Below, one piece after another: positions 20,479 through 34,489 of a stretch of DNA of 62,211 nt; within the stretch, counting starts at the first letter, position 1, and every line of letters starts with the position of its first letter. Made by a program: the position numbers and the translations under genes. The DNA lies in the NCBI GenBank assembly GCA_003427395.1, contig BFEA01001071.1, positions 82,382 through 144,592 on the forward strand, written 5' to 3'. The stretch comes from Chara braunii. Taxonomy: Eukaryota > Streptophyta > Charophyceae > Charales > Characeae. The notes below the pieces were generated by a model. It searched no databases, was not told the origin of the DNA, and was given only the letters and a program-made list of their open reading frames with translations.

Positions 20479-23400
20479 AGAGAGAGAAAGCACGAGGGTG
20501 CTGGGAGCAGAGGCAAAGCGGGCGCAGGAGTGAGGGCGTAGGCTACGAGGGGAAGAAGGAGAACGCAGGGGAACGAATCCGGACAGAAAACAGCGCCAGG
20601 TGCAGATAGAGATGGTGGGTGAAAAGAAAGAGGAGCCGGGCGCAGCCTAGAAGGCTTAACTCTCTCAATCCTCAGCGGAATCGAGGGGGGAGAGATNCAA
20701 TCCTAAGGTTTTAACCTCGGGCNAATCTGATGGAAACATCAGTTTTGCCGTAAGACTAGTGGGGTGAGGGTTAGTAGGAGAATGAGGTGCGCGGAGGGAG
20801 TCGANAAAGNTAGTGAAAGAGGAAAGCGAGNTGNAAATTGNTGTTCCTCGGTCGTTTTTTGACCAAATTTGGCAAACTAAAGTGCTAATTGGGGGNTTTT
20901 GGGCGCTGCGAACGNGATGGTGATGTTAGAATGGCCTATAGTTCAGTGATCAGGCCAAGGTAAGTACTAAGAGCTGCGCCTAGAGTCGGAGGGCACCGAG
21001 GTANTAATGAACCTGGCCACGGTTCANCGCAAGATTCATTGGAAATTGGCTCATTCTATCGACGGAGGTGACGGGAGGCCNGCAACGGAATCTGGACTNG
21101 TCTATGGCCGCTGGGTATGCTGGCCAAAGTGGCGAAAGGGCANCAGTTGCTGCAATTGCTAGACCACTAATGTGGACGTTCTCGCTGCAGCTTTGACCTC
21201 GGCTCNCACTTTTGGTGGGGAGTGGAGNTGTGCTCAGTTACAGCGCANGGCCATCTGTCATCGAGAGTTGTCTCCAGCCCTGGTCATGCCTAGCGCCGCA
21301 GTCATCATCCAAGGGTTCATTGTGCCACTATAAGTGCAGTTCCAACGGTGATCATTTTCACTCTCTTAAGGGTCAGCTGCTGCGTCACTAAGATCGTGGA
21401 GGCGATATAATTCAGGTAGGAAGGTCGGGGTGTACTTTAGGCGGAGGGAGTGAGCCATTGAAGTACAAGCTCAATACCCCTGGTTAAAAGGAGTGTGATG
21501 GAGATAACAGGTCGACATCAGCGTATCGGCTGATCTCGCTGTGTGCTGTGGCATGTGACGCCAGAGGACTGGGTTGGGTCTTCTGCAAAAAAAAAATAAA
21601 ATAAAAAAATAAAATAAAATCAGTGGTTGTACTTCAAATTGTTGAGAGTAGGGTGGTGGCTAAGTATAGGGTGATCTGTGAAACAACGGGATTATGACAG
21701 ATTCCCATCCTAAAGGAGTAAACATATATGTGTATAGGACTGTTGCTTCCTGTCTTAGTAGTAGTGGGTAGTTGCCTCAAGGCATCATTAGTCTATGTCT
21801 CCTTTTCCGACAGTTGAAGGTTAAGGTAATCAAGGCTGCTATTCTTCCTCAGAAAGGTGCCGTTGCTTGGGGTACTGATCTGCCGCAGGTGTTTTCCTNC
21901 TATTGAAGTTGCTGCTGAGGGCAGCTGCTATTGTTGTGCTTGGCTGCAAAACTGCTGCGGTTTTTTCTCCTTTTTTTTCCTTTTCCCTTTTTCCCAGATT
22001 AGCTAGCCAGTGAATTCTGCCAGCAGGNAGTCCTGAGAAGGCGNGCTTGAATAAACAGTGGACTGGGTTGTCCTTGGGATGTGTGGGGATTGTCCCTATA
22101 TTGCCATACTACCCCATGTGTATGACTATCTTCAGTTGATAGGGTAAAGATAGTCAGAACTCAGCAAGGAGGGGAAGGGAGGGGGTACGTACCGGTTCAT
22201 TGTAGGGGTTAGCATATTGACATGGGTCTGCTGTTGCGTGGTATCGTGCCTCTGATGAGCTGTTGCGGCGCCTTAGTTGTTGTGCACTTTCTGCACTTAA
22301 CTCTGTGCACGACATCAAGCACNCAATGTTGNTGTATTCACTGTGCACCGCTGTGTATGGTACGGTGGCATTTGCGTTTGGAACTATGCGTGGATGTGGT
22401 GTCTTGCTGCTGTGCATAGTTGTAGTGCACACAAAATTTAGATGAGCTTGCTACGTTCTGCTGACACTTCGATTAGAGCACAGGACGTGTGCCATTTGAT
22501 TGCCGCCTTGCTAGGCTACATGATTGGGTCACGAGGTGTGAAGAACAGGGTTGTTACTTACCATCAGTCCACCACAGTTAAAGTCTGGGCGGTTTCAGGT
22601 AACTGTCTGTGACCTTGGGGACTACAGCCTTGCTGTTACTATGAGCTGCTGCTGCAGTAGAAGGGTTGCTGACGCTGGAACAGATTAGTGCGGCGCACAA
22701 CTTATGTGTTGTTGTGTCTGTGCTGGGCCATTGCAGCGTCACCTTGCTGCAGACCCTTGCTGTGTTTTGGCTGCACACAGCTGTGGGTTCAGAGGGAGAT
22801 GTGACTGAGGTTTTTCTCATCAGCAAAACAACGGGCGCTGTGGCCTAGCCGACTGCAGAACACGGGCAACTAGGAATGGCTGCACCGGTTGCTGTTATGA
22901 GGAGGAGGGTTGCTACTACGGACTGCTGATACAAGGGTTGTGCTACCGCTGTTGTTTGAGTATGACCAGGGGCTGGTACTCAGTGCTCCTGTTAAGACAC
23001 AACATCGGTTATTGGTTATTATTGCCCTCCGTGTATACTGTCTGGGTCAGGTCACAACACTCTAAAGTGCTGCTGCTACTAGTTACTACAGTGGGCGGTT
23101 GCTGCAGCCTGTGAGGTTTGTTGTGTACTACTGCATTCCACTGCTGCTGTTTACTGCATGTACCGTATATTATTGCGCACTGCTGCGAGCTATTGCTAGC
23201 TGTTACAGATTGCTGCGCAGCGACGGTTGAGGCCCAGGGAGGTGATCAGACCGGACGAAAAGGGAGGTTGGTGCTGCAGTTGGGGGAGACGTCAGAGGGT
23301 GGGACTCAACGTTTTTTTTTTTTTCCAAGCTGCTACATTGGCCGCCATTGCGGGGCCCTCAGGCGCATCAAGGCAACAAGGCCCTCTCACGCGAGTCTGA

Positions 23401-23839
23401 GCGTACCCTTCTCTCATCTGAGAGTCTGACTTATGCTTCTTCTGCCTTTCCTACTCTCAGTCTGATCCTTTGGTTACGAGAGGAAGGCGGCAGGCGAGGT
23501 TGCAACCTGTAGGTCCGCGCCAAGGCCTCTGTGGGAGGTTGCCCCACCGATTGCGGGAGCTCTGCCGGAACCCAGGCGGGGTTCTGGAGGCAGGGAACTT
23601 CAGGCATATCCTCGTCTGACGCGTGTGATCCCTTCCCCTACGTTTTATCCCTGGGCTATCTGAACATAACTATGTGAGGTTATTACCTCTTATTTTGGTT
23701 ATGTCTGTCAGGACATGCATCTTGAAAGTAAATGAACAAGTATGTGTGAGGTCAGATATTACTGGGTGAATGCAGACAAAGATGAATCTGGGGGAAGGCG
23801 GGCTGAAGGTTGTTTTGGATGTTGATTGGGTCAAACTAA

Positions 23840-25212
23840 GGCTGAGCTCCCCTATGTTGGTGTGGGCTCAGTGCTGTGTTTATTTTTGTGTGCTGGGTTG
23901 AATTGTGACTTTGAGGGATGAATCGATTCCTATGTTGGACGGTTCAGTCGCTGTTTTTTTTGGCTGACTGTTGACTTTGAGGGTTGGATCGATTCCTATG
24001 TTGGACGATTCAGTCGCTGTTTTCTTTGGGGTTTCTGAACAGGAGGACGGGCGCCCTATGTTGGGATGTCTCAGAATCCTGATGTTTATTTGTGNGTTGT
24101 TGAAAGCAGAGTTNGGGNTATTCTATGTTGCGTGGACCCAACTCTNTGNGTGTTTTTTCTGAGGGAGATAAAGGCATAAGACTGGTCGTATCCCTATGTT
24201 GGGGCGGTTCAGCCATGAGCCATGAACAGTAAAGTCATCTGAAGTATACAACCCTGATATACTATACGAACCTATATGGTCTGACAGACCGGGCGCCCTA
24301 TGTTGGGAAGCCAGTCAGTAAGTCAGGTAGAACAAAGCAGAAAGGAAAGCAAGTGGATAATACAATGAAGGTAATTCGGGCAGGCTGGCTGTATCCTTAT
24401 GTTAGGGCGGTTCGATCTTATGCTCGTAATAACATAAAGGTCAGAGAGTTAGTATAAATCTGCTTTTATTTTCCCTTCTAAACACAGGGCAGGGTTGGAT
24501 GTCTCCCTATGTTGAGTAGGTCTAACCATCTGTCTAATAAGAGAGAAATCTATAAAGTCTGTTCAAGTGCATTCATGGTTGTATAACCTGTCGTTGCGGA
24601 GGCTAGGCATATCCCTATGTTGGGGTGTTTCGTCATCCGTTGTTATGGTTGTTCAGGCAGATCGGGCTGTATCCCTATGTTGGGGCAATCTGGTCGCAAT
24701 GCCTTACGTAATTAAATTGTTTAAGCAAGTACTAGGTCGTATCCTTATGTTAGGGCGGCCTGGTAGTATGCTCTTGTCGTTGAAGTGATGTAGGTTGGTC
24801 GTATCCCTATGTTGGGGCGGCTCAACCACNCGTCGTTCGTATTTGGTTTTAGGCAGGTTAGGCTGTATCCCTATGTTGGGGCGGTCTAATCCTATGNCAT
24901 ATGTAACTTGTATAAGCTGGTTAGGCTGTATCCTTACGTTAGGGCAGCCTAGTTTATGCTTCATGTAGTTAGTTAGGCAGAAGCCAGGNATATCCTTATG
25001 TTAGGGTGTCTNGTCATATGCCTTATGTCTTGGTTTATGTTGTGCCGACTGTATCCTTATGTTAGGGNAGTTGGACATACNTTCTTTTGTNGTNTGTGGG
25101 CTGTATCCTTATGTTAGGGCAGTCCAATCNTGTGTACCCTTTACTTGTTTACTTAAGCAGGTCAGCCATACCCTTATGTTAGGGCCTTGTCTGATCTTAT
25201 GCCATAGGAGAG
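23840..25212 (+). repeat. Hairpin array, 3' LTR copy
   Basis: Same units in the same order as 2818-4190, offset by 21022 bases, nearly identical including N positions. It is therefore a copy by LTR duplication and not independent evidence for the structure. Confidence 0.88.
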
Positions 25213-28123
25213 GGGGATGCTAAAAGGGAAGAATAGAGTGACCAAACGAACTACTTGGCTGAATCCATGTGGGATTGTGAGAGATGTTTGCGTTTGCATG
25301 ATTGTGGGCTCTCACTTGGGGCATCTCTTGATAGAGTAGTTGTTGTAAATGTTCGTCGAGTGCTAGAGCCATAGGTAGGTAAGGTGGATGATGGGAGGGA
25401 AGTCTAGGATGAGATAGGAATGACCCTGCTTGGGATTAGGGTCAGCATTGGTTCACGGTCTCATTCAGAAGGCATGCAGACCATTGTTGAGCCTAACTTG
25501 CTAAGCAGATGTTAGAAGTAAGTCTCAAGTATAGTTTTGCTTTGCAGCTTGTTCCTCAACTTTGTATAAATCTTGGCAGCCTACTTTTCCTACGGGAAGC
25601 GCTGCCGAAATTTCTGCAAATCTGAGGGAGTTAGTCATTTTTGAAGTCGTATAAACTCTGGGAAGACATTTTTCCTACGGGAAGCACTGACGAAATTTTG
25701 CAAAATTAGAGGAGTTAGAATATTTTCAGTCAGGTAGAGGAGATAGGAGTATTCCTCACTCATGCTGAACCTAGGAGCAACTTCTCTTTCACCTGTGTTG
25801 TGGTGCAGGTTGTACGTTTATTTCGAAGGTCTAACTTGGTCAGCCTGACTACTCTTCTGTTATCACTGATAACAAGTCGGTTGTCGGTTCGTCGATACAC
25901 GACTCAACCTTCCATTTTCTTCTGCCTCTCAACCTAAAGTTTTGTCCCTGGCTGGTTTTCATGTTTCTTGGGTTTTCACCCAACTTCTTTATAAATGGTC
26001 ATTTCTTGAGAACTGAGTATCTTTGTTTGGAATAGTTGGGGAATGGTTGGGCTTGTGTGCATAAGGCAGGGTATGAGTTGCAGAAAGTTGGAAAGTAGAC
26101 CCCCTTTAGTGTGTGCGCTGTTGTTTGACTCTTGTGTGTGATCACTGGTATGTTTGAAGCATGTTGAATGAGTCTGATGTTCTGATTGTATTGAGTTCAG
26201 GCGGGCAAGCCACGTAAACTATTGTGAGAGTGTACTATCGCACAATCTTTTGCCTGACTAATCTCCTTGTCTATGTATTGAGGCTAGGCTCACGCTCGCA
26301 TAGCCCTCACCCGGCTGTGCGAGTGCACACCTATGCCCTTTTTGTATCCCTGTGTAACCTAGCTAGGGGGACGATAAATGTCTGAGCGTGAGTTTAAGTG
26401 TGGCAAGGGTGTGCGCGACTGTGGTCCTAAGGTTCGATCGACCCCAGGGAAAGCCCGCGCGCGAACATGCAATGCTCTGAGCGTTGGGTTGCTTGGGCAC
26501 CCGGATTGAGCCCTACCCACGCGCGAGCCTTCGCGTGACTGGTCAAGTATTGTGTGATGAGGCGGGGACCGTGCGAGAAGAGGAAGGATCCCTTCCCCAA
26601 CTCCCTCGCAACCCACCTTTCCTTTTTTTTGAGTTCTGTAGACGGACGTTAGTCCTTGGGATAGGAATTCAAGTTCCTTGTCAACAAGGACCCCGAACCA
26701 AACCCTGCGGCGGGGGATTTTTCTCCCGCACAGGGCCTAAGTGCCCTGCCCACCAGGCCGCCTAACCGGAAGGCTAGGGGTGCCCTGTGGGCCGAACGAC
26801 GTGTCCTTCAGCCGTTCAAAATTGTGAGGGGCGAGCCCCCACGATATATTTCTTCAGCCATTCAATATCGCGAAGATATTTCAGCGACCTCTTGAGTTGG
26901 ACAACATTGCTGGTCGATATGGGAAGGCCTAATACCCGCGCAGATTATATTGAATCCGGCACGAGGCGCCGACCAGACTCCCACATCGAAGAGTTATGGG
27001 TCTGACGACGGAGACGAAATCGGATGATGGGCAACAACGCGAAGAAGTGCGTAAGGATTCCACGTTCGAGCGCTCAGGCGCGCCAAACGTCGGCCCGCTT
27101 AGGGGCCAGACTTGGGATTTGTTTGTGCACGGCTTCNTGCTAGCCTGCCTTNAAANGGTATCGGGGCGNACTANGGGCTAAGCAGGGTCGCTCGCCCTGA
27201 CTAAGGCCTTGGACCGCTTCCTTCTTAAAGCTTTAATGGTTGGGCGTTGTAGCCCGTGGCAGCCGTCAAAGTCAAACCCCTTGATCTTTGGCTGCCACGA
27301 CAACTTGAAGCTGTCTACTCAACCCCTCTGCACAGGGTGCAGAAGAGGGTGTGGTCCTCAACCGCTCATGGCGGTTGTCTAGCGNGGAGAGATTAACCCT
27401 TGACGCGCTTNTCAGCCGACACTTGAGTGTNGAAGGAAACCCTCAAACCAACTGAGGGNCACCCAGGCTTGGACGCCACATAGTACCCCATCACTGCAAT
27501 CATTTGTGTAAGCACGCATGACTGNTTGGTATGAGAAGNTCGTGCGTTCNNGNGGTCCTTTNTACTANGTCCAGCNNGCAATGGCTACCTANCGTNCNTG
27601 TCGAAGAGTTATGGGTCAGATACCAAAGGGACTGGGAGTTGTATTTTCTCTGTTTTGCTTGTGTGTGCGTGTGTGCGAGTTACTTGATTTTTGTTTTAGA
27701 GTGGTGTAGCGCGTGGTGTGCGTGAAGCGTCCTAGTCGACCGACGTCAAGTCGAGNTTGGGACTTCAGCCCCCCANNNTCGTCGGCTTGCGTACNNGTTC
27801 GATTTCGGGCGTTGACCGCGCGTAACCCTTATGCTACAGCGAACGAGAAACGCCCTCGGCTGGGCCACCTCTGCAATTGCATTATAAAAGCTTTCGCATG
27901 TGGTTCAGTAGCTCGGCGGGGATACGCCCACCAAAGGGATGGTGACAACTCCCGCTGGTGGAGGTAGCGGTGCCTCGCGTGGCCCTGTCCTGTCGTAGGG
28001 GCGCCTGAGAGGTACGGCTGGCGCACTCGGCCGGAGCGGCAACACGCTCTTCCGCGACTAGTCTTGCCAAATCCTACATGACGAGGCCGGGAGGGTCCCC
28101 GTGTGGGACCGATGCGCTCGACA

Positions 28124-28297
28124 GCGCGCCTCAGAACCGCGCGCCCACATACTCTCTACTTCCCGTCAACCATTCAGTCAACGTGAACCAAACACAACCG
28201 CAACTTCGCATGGTATGCTGGAATTCCGAACAAACCTTATTTTCTTTCATTTGCAAAAACCAGAGCGGATACCCTCGTAGGAGTATTCGCGCTGACA
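28124..28297 (-). repeat. Start of the 3' LTR of the minus element
   Basis: Read on the minus strand from 28297 it starts TGTCAGCGCGAATACTCC, matching the minus 5' LTR start at 41009 (TGTCGGCGCGAATACTCC). It is cut at 28124 by the end of the + element; the remainder should lie upstream of the window. Confidence 0.8.
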
Positions 28298-31200
28298 GCT
28301 TACCGGACCTTACTAAGCGACGTCCCTGTCGCGTTGAATAATAAAAAACTATCAATTCATTCATAACTCCAAATGCCGACGAGAAACGATCCAATCCGAT
28401 TGGCCGACCGACTCCGTTCGAGTGTTTAACAGACAATACCCAATATGTTTTGCTGCTGCCAGGGTTTCAACCTGGGTCTCTTGCAAACGCAGGTGTACTA
28501 GATCAGTACTACAATGTAAAGTTCATGCTGAGCAGTTGCTGGTAATCCTCTCCCTTTGTCCTAGACATCTGTCGGTTCATCGTTGGGTGTCCGGTTTAGT
28601 CATCGTCCTGCATGCAGGGTCATAACTTAGGACGCGGGCCCTAACCGAGACCTTTCGAAGGCACTATCGCCTTCCTCACAAAACATCCACAAAAATATAC
28701 AACTTGTATCACAGATCTCTCCTGCAGTCTAGTACAGTTGAGTCAGGTCTCCATCCTGGCCCACCATAGCCTGGTTGATCGAGTCGGATCTACGGCCCGT
28801 CGCGTCGTTATTTTAGCGACGGTACCCTCGTTGGTTGTGCAACGATGGACGATTCTCCTGATAAATCATTCTATCAGGACTCACAAAAAATACGACTCGA
28901 CTCTTATCCCTCCGACATCCCGCGGGAATAAGACTCTCTTGAGGCGACCACACCCCTCAAGCCTTATCCTTTGGTGAGACATGGACCTGATGCAAGGTTG
29001 CGCCGGTCAACAGCCAACACTAGGGGTTGCGCCCTAGTGATGTCAGATTAACCCCTAACTGGGTCTCTCATATATGTCTTAAGATTAGCATCATAGTGAC
29101 TGGACGATGTGTCGCACTACTCGCAAGCTTACTGCGGGACCACGCAGAGGTCTGTCTCACTCAAAGGCATTCACAAGTTCTCTATAGGACAATATAGAGA
29201 GCACTGCGTCCTTTCCAAAATCCACAAAACTTTACCGTGAGATTCATAGGGTCGTGGCCTCCCACTTGATCAGAGTAAAATAGACCACACATCTTAAAGA
29301 CATCGCTCAAAATTTCACCAATTTGCGACCTTTCAAAATTTCACAAAAATAATAATTTTTATTGGTCTTCCTCGTCATACTTTATCATTCAAACTGCTAT
29401 GCACGCCATTTTAAATCATTTTACCACCTTTAAAAGGGGACTCACTTATAAAATCTCACCACCACCTCCCACATAGAGGGTAATCAATCATAAATTTTTA
29501 CAATCACCTCCCACATGGAGGGGAGTTAACCATAAACACTTATTATTGAGAGACCAACTTGTGGGTCCTCATCTTAACTCAACAAATAACATTCGGCATG
29601 GACAAGCATTTGAGTATCAAAAGACTCATAAATCCCTTAGGATTCTCACACATTTTCACAAGACGAACTGCACTCCCCTTACTCATACTCGAGCCTTTTG
29701 CCTTTCTGTAGGCAGATTGCACGAGTATATCGAAGAGTAGACAGTTTACACATTTCACATTTACAAAACACACGAGATGCATACTGTACATCTCTCATAT
29801 AAAAATATCATCATACATCAGGATAAATTCACACACGTGAGAGTGATAGTGATCGTCAGACAAAGAAGTAGTCGCAAGTCTATATTATGTATAGAGTTAA
29901 GATATCTCAACTCAAGGGGAACCAAAAATAGCCTCAAACCCACACACCTACTCAAAGTTGAGCAACCTCTACTCAAAGATAAGCAGGGTTGTCCCTACCT
30001 CAGAGCCAGTCTGTCTTTTCAGTTCCTTACCAAACCTTATTGTTAAACTCTTGTTCGCTATTTAAAATTTCTCTCTCTCAATGGTCCTGACCATGCAATA
30101 ATAACAATAATATATATATATATATATCGTAATGCTATGTATCATAATGGAGAAATAATAATCATGAATAAATAAATGATACCATGATCAAGTTAAATTT
30201 TCCAACCATGAAGGTTTTCAAATGCAACAATAATAATAAAAATATTATATTATAATTTCCGAAACTTTGACATAAATATATTATGTCGAGGGGCAGTGTA
30301 ATCCTTTCTCAAAGGGATAACATCTTATTCCTAAGCTCCGCTCAAGGATCAAGCCTCACTGCATCTCCCTCCGATTTCAGCACTCGCATCTTGCAGACCC
30401 TTGCCGATAAAGTAGACAACCTCACCATACATACTTCGGGATGATCTGTCCCTTTGTATGGAGATGAACCCACTTGACGCAAAAATAGTTGGGGATTCAC
30501 CCCCTACCTCTCTATGGCAGGCAGTAGCCGCCTCCCTCAAAGGCCACGATCTGACACGACTTGGTAGTAATGTAGTCATTTTACCACAAGGGATTAGATG
30601 ACAACACCCCACTATGGACCAGGAACGTAGTTCCGGCGTGGGTCTCACTGCTACCTACAAGACAAGATTATAATTTCTTCAAAGCTATCTTTTAGGAAAA
30701 TAATAACTTAGGATTGCAACTTTCTTAGGGTAGACTTCACACATTGACAATTTTCTCGTGAAATTTACTTTCCCAAGGAACTGCTCACTCCATTCACCTC
30801 CGAATCCGCATCGGACGTGGATTCTATGTAATTCCGAACCCCTTTTAAAAGACCAACCCATGCATAGAGATTCAAAAACAAAATAGATATGAATGAATAA
30901 TTCAGATAAACACAGATCCAAAGGGTTATACATAGATAGAATAAAATTAGACAGATGGCTAATGTAGCTAGTCATAGATGAATAAGACTCAGATAAATAA
31001 CATTCAGCACATAGTCTTATATGAGTCGACATTTAAATATGCTTACTTAAAAGAAATTTTTTGATGTGGATGGATGAATTTCATAAATAGACTGAAAAGT
31101 ATAATCTCAGAATGATAGCTAAAATGCTTAAATAGATAGAATGTTTTATTCCTCTTCCTCACGAGAGTCCTTAGGTAAGAAGAAAATACCTCTCCCTTAC

Positions 31201-31611
31201 CCAAGTCATTTCCTATCGCTAACGTACTGTGATACTACCATAACAACTTAGGCAGCTCCGCGACTATATTCAAATACCAAAGATCCTGGCTTGGGTAACC
31301 AAATACGCCGAGTCACATTAATGCAAACAACGGTCAATCTATGACATCAAGTACGAATAGCATCATCCGAATTACTCTACGGTACCTCGATTCGCAAGTT
31401 TCTAACTACAGTTGTCACTCCTAGATGTCAAAGTATAGAGACGTTCCTACTACGCACTAATATTCAATAGTGCATTCTTACTACAATCATCAACACACCG
31501 CTCATCACTTGCTTACGTAAAGTCATTAACAAAATTTGTCGTTTTGCCTGGATCATCAGCCTGCACTTAACCTGGGTTCGTTCTCTTAAGGACCCCGGTA
31601 GGCAGCCGAGA
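28298..31611 (-). other. Noncoding interior of the minus element
   Basis: About 3.3 kb with no convincing ORF on either strand. 28298 to about 29300 is the inverted counterpart of about 17850-18886, including the tRNA-like T-arm at 28459-28475. About 31540-31611 is the counterpart of the post-PBS leader 7121-7190. The middle is AT-rich with a (TA)n run near 30110-30127 and no recognisable protein. Confidence 0.65.
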
Positions 31612-31629
31612 TCCCCGACAACGGCACCA
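31612..31629 (-). promoter_or_regulatory. Primer-binding site of the minus element
   Basis: On the minus strand it reads TGGTGCCGTTGTCGGGGA, two bases after the LTR end. One base differs from the + element PBS. Confidence 0.8.
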
Positions 31630-33736
31630 CCTGTCGAGCGCATCGGTCCCGCACGGAGACTCTCCCGACCGCGTCACGCAGGATTTGGCAGGACTTGTCG
31701 TGGAGAGCGTTTTGCCGCTCCGGCCAAGTGCGTCAGCCATACCTGTCGCGAGCCCCTACGACAGGACAGGGTCACGCGAGGCACCGCTTACCTCCACCTG
31801 CGGGAGCTGTCACCATCCCTTAGGTGGGCGTATCCCCGTCGAGCTACTGAACCACATGCGAAGGCTTTTCGTATGTAATTGCAGAGGTGGCCCAGCCGAG
31901 GGCGTTTCTCGTTCGCTGGAACATAGGGGGTACACGGTACGACCTGTCCCACATGGGACCGCCCGGTCCGATCCTGGCGTCCAGGGCCAGCAGAGCAACA
32001 GATAACTGTAACTTCAGGCCCCAAAATGTCTGTGGGAGGCCCAGGCGTCTCAATAATACAGAGGCCGATACCGGTACTGTGTTGATTTTTCCAACCGCCA
32101 GTACCCTGGTCACTTTTAGGCTCAGCAAAATNCATTTNTTGGTCCATACATTTAGCTTCCGATGGGCTGGTGGTTGCAAAGTACGTGTGCTATTTCCGGA
32201 TTACAAGGGTGTGCATAATGGGGAGAGGTGGGCAGAGCTGTCCACACGTGGCCACAGAAGCCACATCCAATCAAAGAGATTCCCACAGAGGCAATGGTGT
32301 TGACATCAACTGTATATGTGCATCCAGAGAAGTGGTCGCAGAGTGATNGCGCAGTCCACTGCTTGGGAGCATAAGCTGGGTGATATATATTGTCACAAAT
32401 CTATGAACTAAAAGAGTGCACTNTGCGAAACAAGCGATAAAAAACACACAGGACAAACATGAATGCAGAAGAAACATGCAGGCGGTCCACTCAGAGTGCA
32501 AGAAGGCTCAATTATATCCTAGGAAATCGTCAAGGTGAATCATACTCTAGAGTCTAGACCATGATGCCAACAGTCCAAGTCCCAAACAGTTGGCGCGCAG
32601 AACAGATGCACAACAACTGTCAGGCCCCGATTCCATTTGGATAAAAACGTCCCAAGTGGAGGATTGGACATCCAAAAAGGGCGTTCCACTTACCCACTGG
32701 GGGGCTGAGGTCCCAAGCGCGACTCGACGCCGGTCGACTAGGACGCATCACACACACCACGCGTTACGCCACAACACTCGCACACATGAAAGGACACAAA
32801 ACAAATAACATAATGACACAACAATACAACAACACAACAACACTCCTAGTCCCTTCAGTATCTGACCCATAACTCTCTGAGCCAGAATTCGATTAGGCGT
32901 CGCGCATAGGACTTAGTATAAAAATTGCGCGGACGCAGAGCCTTCTCATATCGACTCGCAATGCAAGCGTACGCAAGCGGTCACAATGATGGCATACAAT
33001 GTAGTACCCATACTCACGCGATCCTCATTAATCTCGAGGGTCGCGTTCGACACTCAAGTGTCGGCTGACACCCGCCTTGAGGGTTAATCTCTCGACGTTG
33101 GACAACCGCCATGCTCGGTTGAAGACCACACCCTCTTCTGCACCCTGTGCAGAGGGGTTGAGTAGACAACTCCAAGCTGTCGTGGCGGCCAAAGATCAAG
33201 GGGTTTGACTTTGACAGCTGCCACGGCCTACAACGTCCAACCATGCTAATTTTCAAAAGCAAGAGCTAAGAAGGGATATCCCTTTTCTCTCGATGCAGAA
33301 CTTATTTAATCACTGTGCGCGACCTCAATGGGTCGTGCGGACACAATAAAATATGATATAAAGGTTATGAGATAGGAGACGATCACTCTCACAATCACAG
33401 TGCGACTTCCTTCAAAAGTATATATATAATCATTGACAAAATCAAGTCTGGATTCAACTCACAAAACATACCTGCAATCATATCAAAGATCCACACCAAC
33501 AGAGCACACACTACACAGGGTCAACTTCAATCATTCTCTGCGCTCACACCCCTCGCTTCAGCCATACAAACCTCACTCTTTGCGCAACACTCAAAATAAC
33601 ATACTCAGCATCTTTATTAAATGACCATCCAATTAAGTCCGGGTAAAAACATAACAAAACAAATCAAACCGCAAGGTCAAAGCCTTTAGGTTGAGTGGCA
33701 AGAGTGGGTTACAGTTGAGTCGGAAACCGACCTGTT

Positions 33737-33756
33737 ATCAAAGGATAACAGAAAAG
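33737..33756. promoter_or_regulatory. GATAA palindrome, minus LTR
   Basis: CTGTTATC and GATAACAG pair around four bases. This is the counterpart of 4834-4852. Confidence 0.5.
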
Positions 33757-34489
33757 TAATCCTTGTAGGATTAGCTTGAAAATAGTCAAGCCTTGAATCA
33801 ATATGAATAAAGGTGACCTGCAATGTAGCACAGGCCAGTACCCAAGCCATGCTTGAGTGATCAAGAAATAATCCTACCTTCCTAACTAACCTCTAATGTT
33901 TATCTAAAAATATAAGAAATTCTGGCAGCATATCCCCTAAATAGGATGGATTGCCAGATTTCTCCTAGTTGAAAATAATTTAACTCTCCAAATTCTACAA
34001 AATTTCGGCAACGCTTCCCGTAGGAAATTTGCCTTTCCAGACTTTCTATGAGCCCAAAAAATGACTAACTCTTTCAGATTTGCAGAAATTTCGTCAGCGC
34101 TTCCCGTAGGACCAGGAGGCTGTCAAAATTTATACAAAGCCGAAAACAAAAAGACAAAGCAAAGCTATACTTGGGACTAACTTCTGACACTTGCTTGATA
34201 GTTAGAACTGAAGATAGTTTACACGATCCCTTCCAGAAGATGGTATCGTGAGTAATAATCAATTCTATCTTCAAGTAAGGTCAGTCCTATCTTTATCCCA
34301 AGCGCTCCCTCCCATCATCCATCTCATCTACCTATGGCTCCAACACTTGGCGAGCATCTAAGCAGCTAACCTATCGAAAAGACGCCCCAGAGTGAGAGCC
34401 CATAAGCATGCATAAACAAACATCTCTCACAATCCAACATAAGTTTGACCCAAGTAGTTCGTTAAATCACTCAGTTCTTCCCCCTTTGT

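Larger units (their letters stand above)
1..28123 (+). mobile_element. Giant Ty3/gypsy-type LTR retrotransposon (5' end outside window)
   Basis: Bases 1-7100 and 21021-28123 are near-identical direct repeats flanking a gag-pol region, and a tRNA-Asp-like primer-binding site starts two bases after the first copy. The 3' LTR can be followed back to 18887, where it starts TGTCGGC and resembles the start of a related LTR at 41009. It ends CTCGACA at 28123. The LTR is therefore about 9.2 kb, the interior 11.8 kb, and the complete element should be about 30 kb with about 2.1 kb lying before base 1. Domain order gag, protease, RT, RNase H, integrase is the Ty3/gypsy order. All coding regions are broken, so this copy is not autonomous. 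It is inserted in the 3' LTR of an older minus-strand relative. Confidence 0.88.
18887..28123 (+). repeat. 3' LTR of the + element, complete, about 9.2 kb
   Basis: Starts TGTCGGCACC at 18887; the first 20 bases resemble the start of the minus LTR at 41009 (TGTCGGCGCG). Ends CTCGACA at 28123, after which the older element resumes with GCGCG, the likely target duplication (its partner lies outside the window). A hairpin ATTACCCTT/AAGGGTAAT sits at 18897-18916. From 21021 on it parallels the 5' LTR: leader block 23340-23607, hairpin array 23840-25212, U5 end with the hairpin near 28093-28110. It contains a 345-base N gap. Confidence 0.88.

Noticed and set aside
19856-20609. Proteins spanning 20134-20478
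   Set aside because: They consist largely of unknown residues across the N gap.
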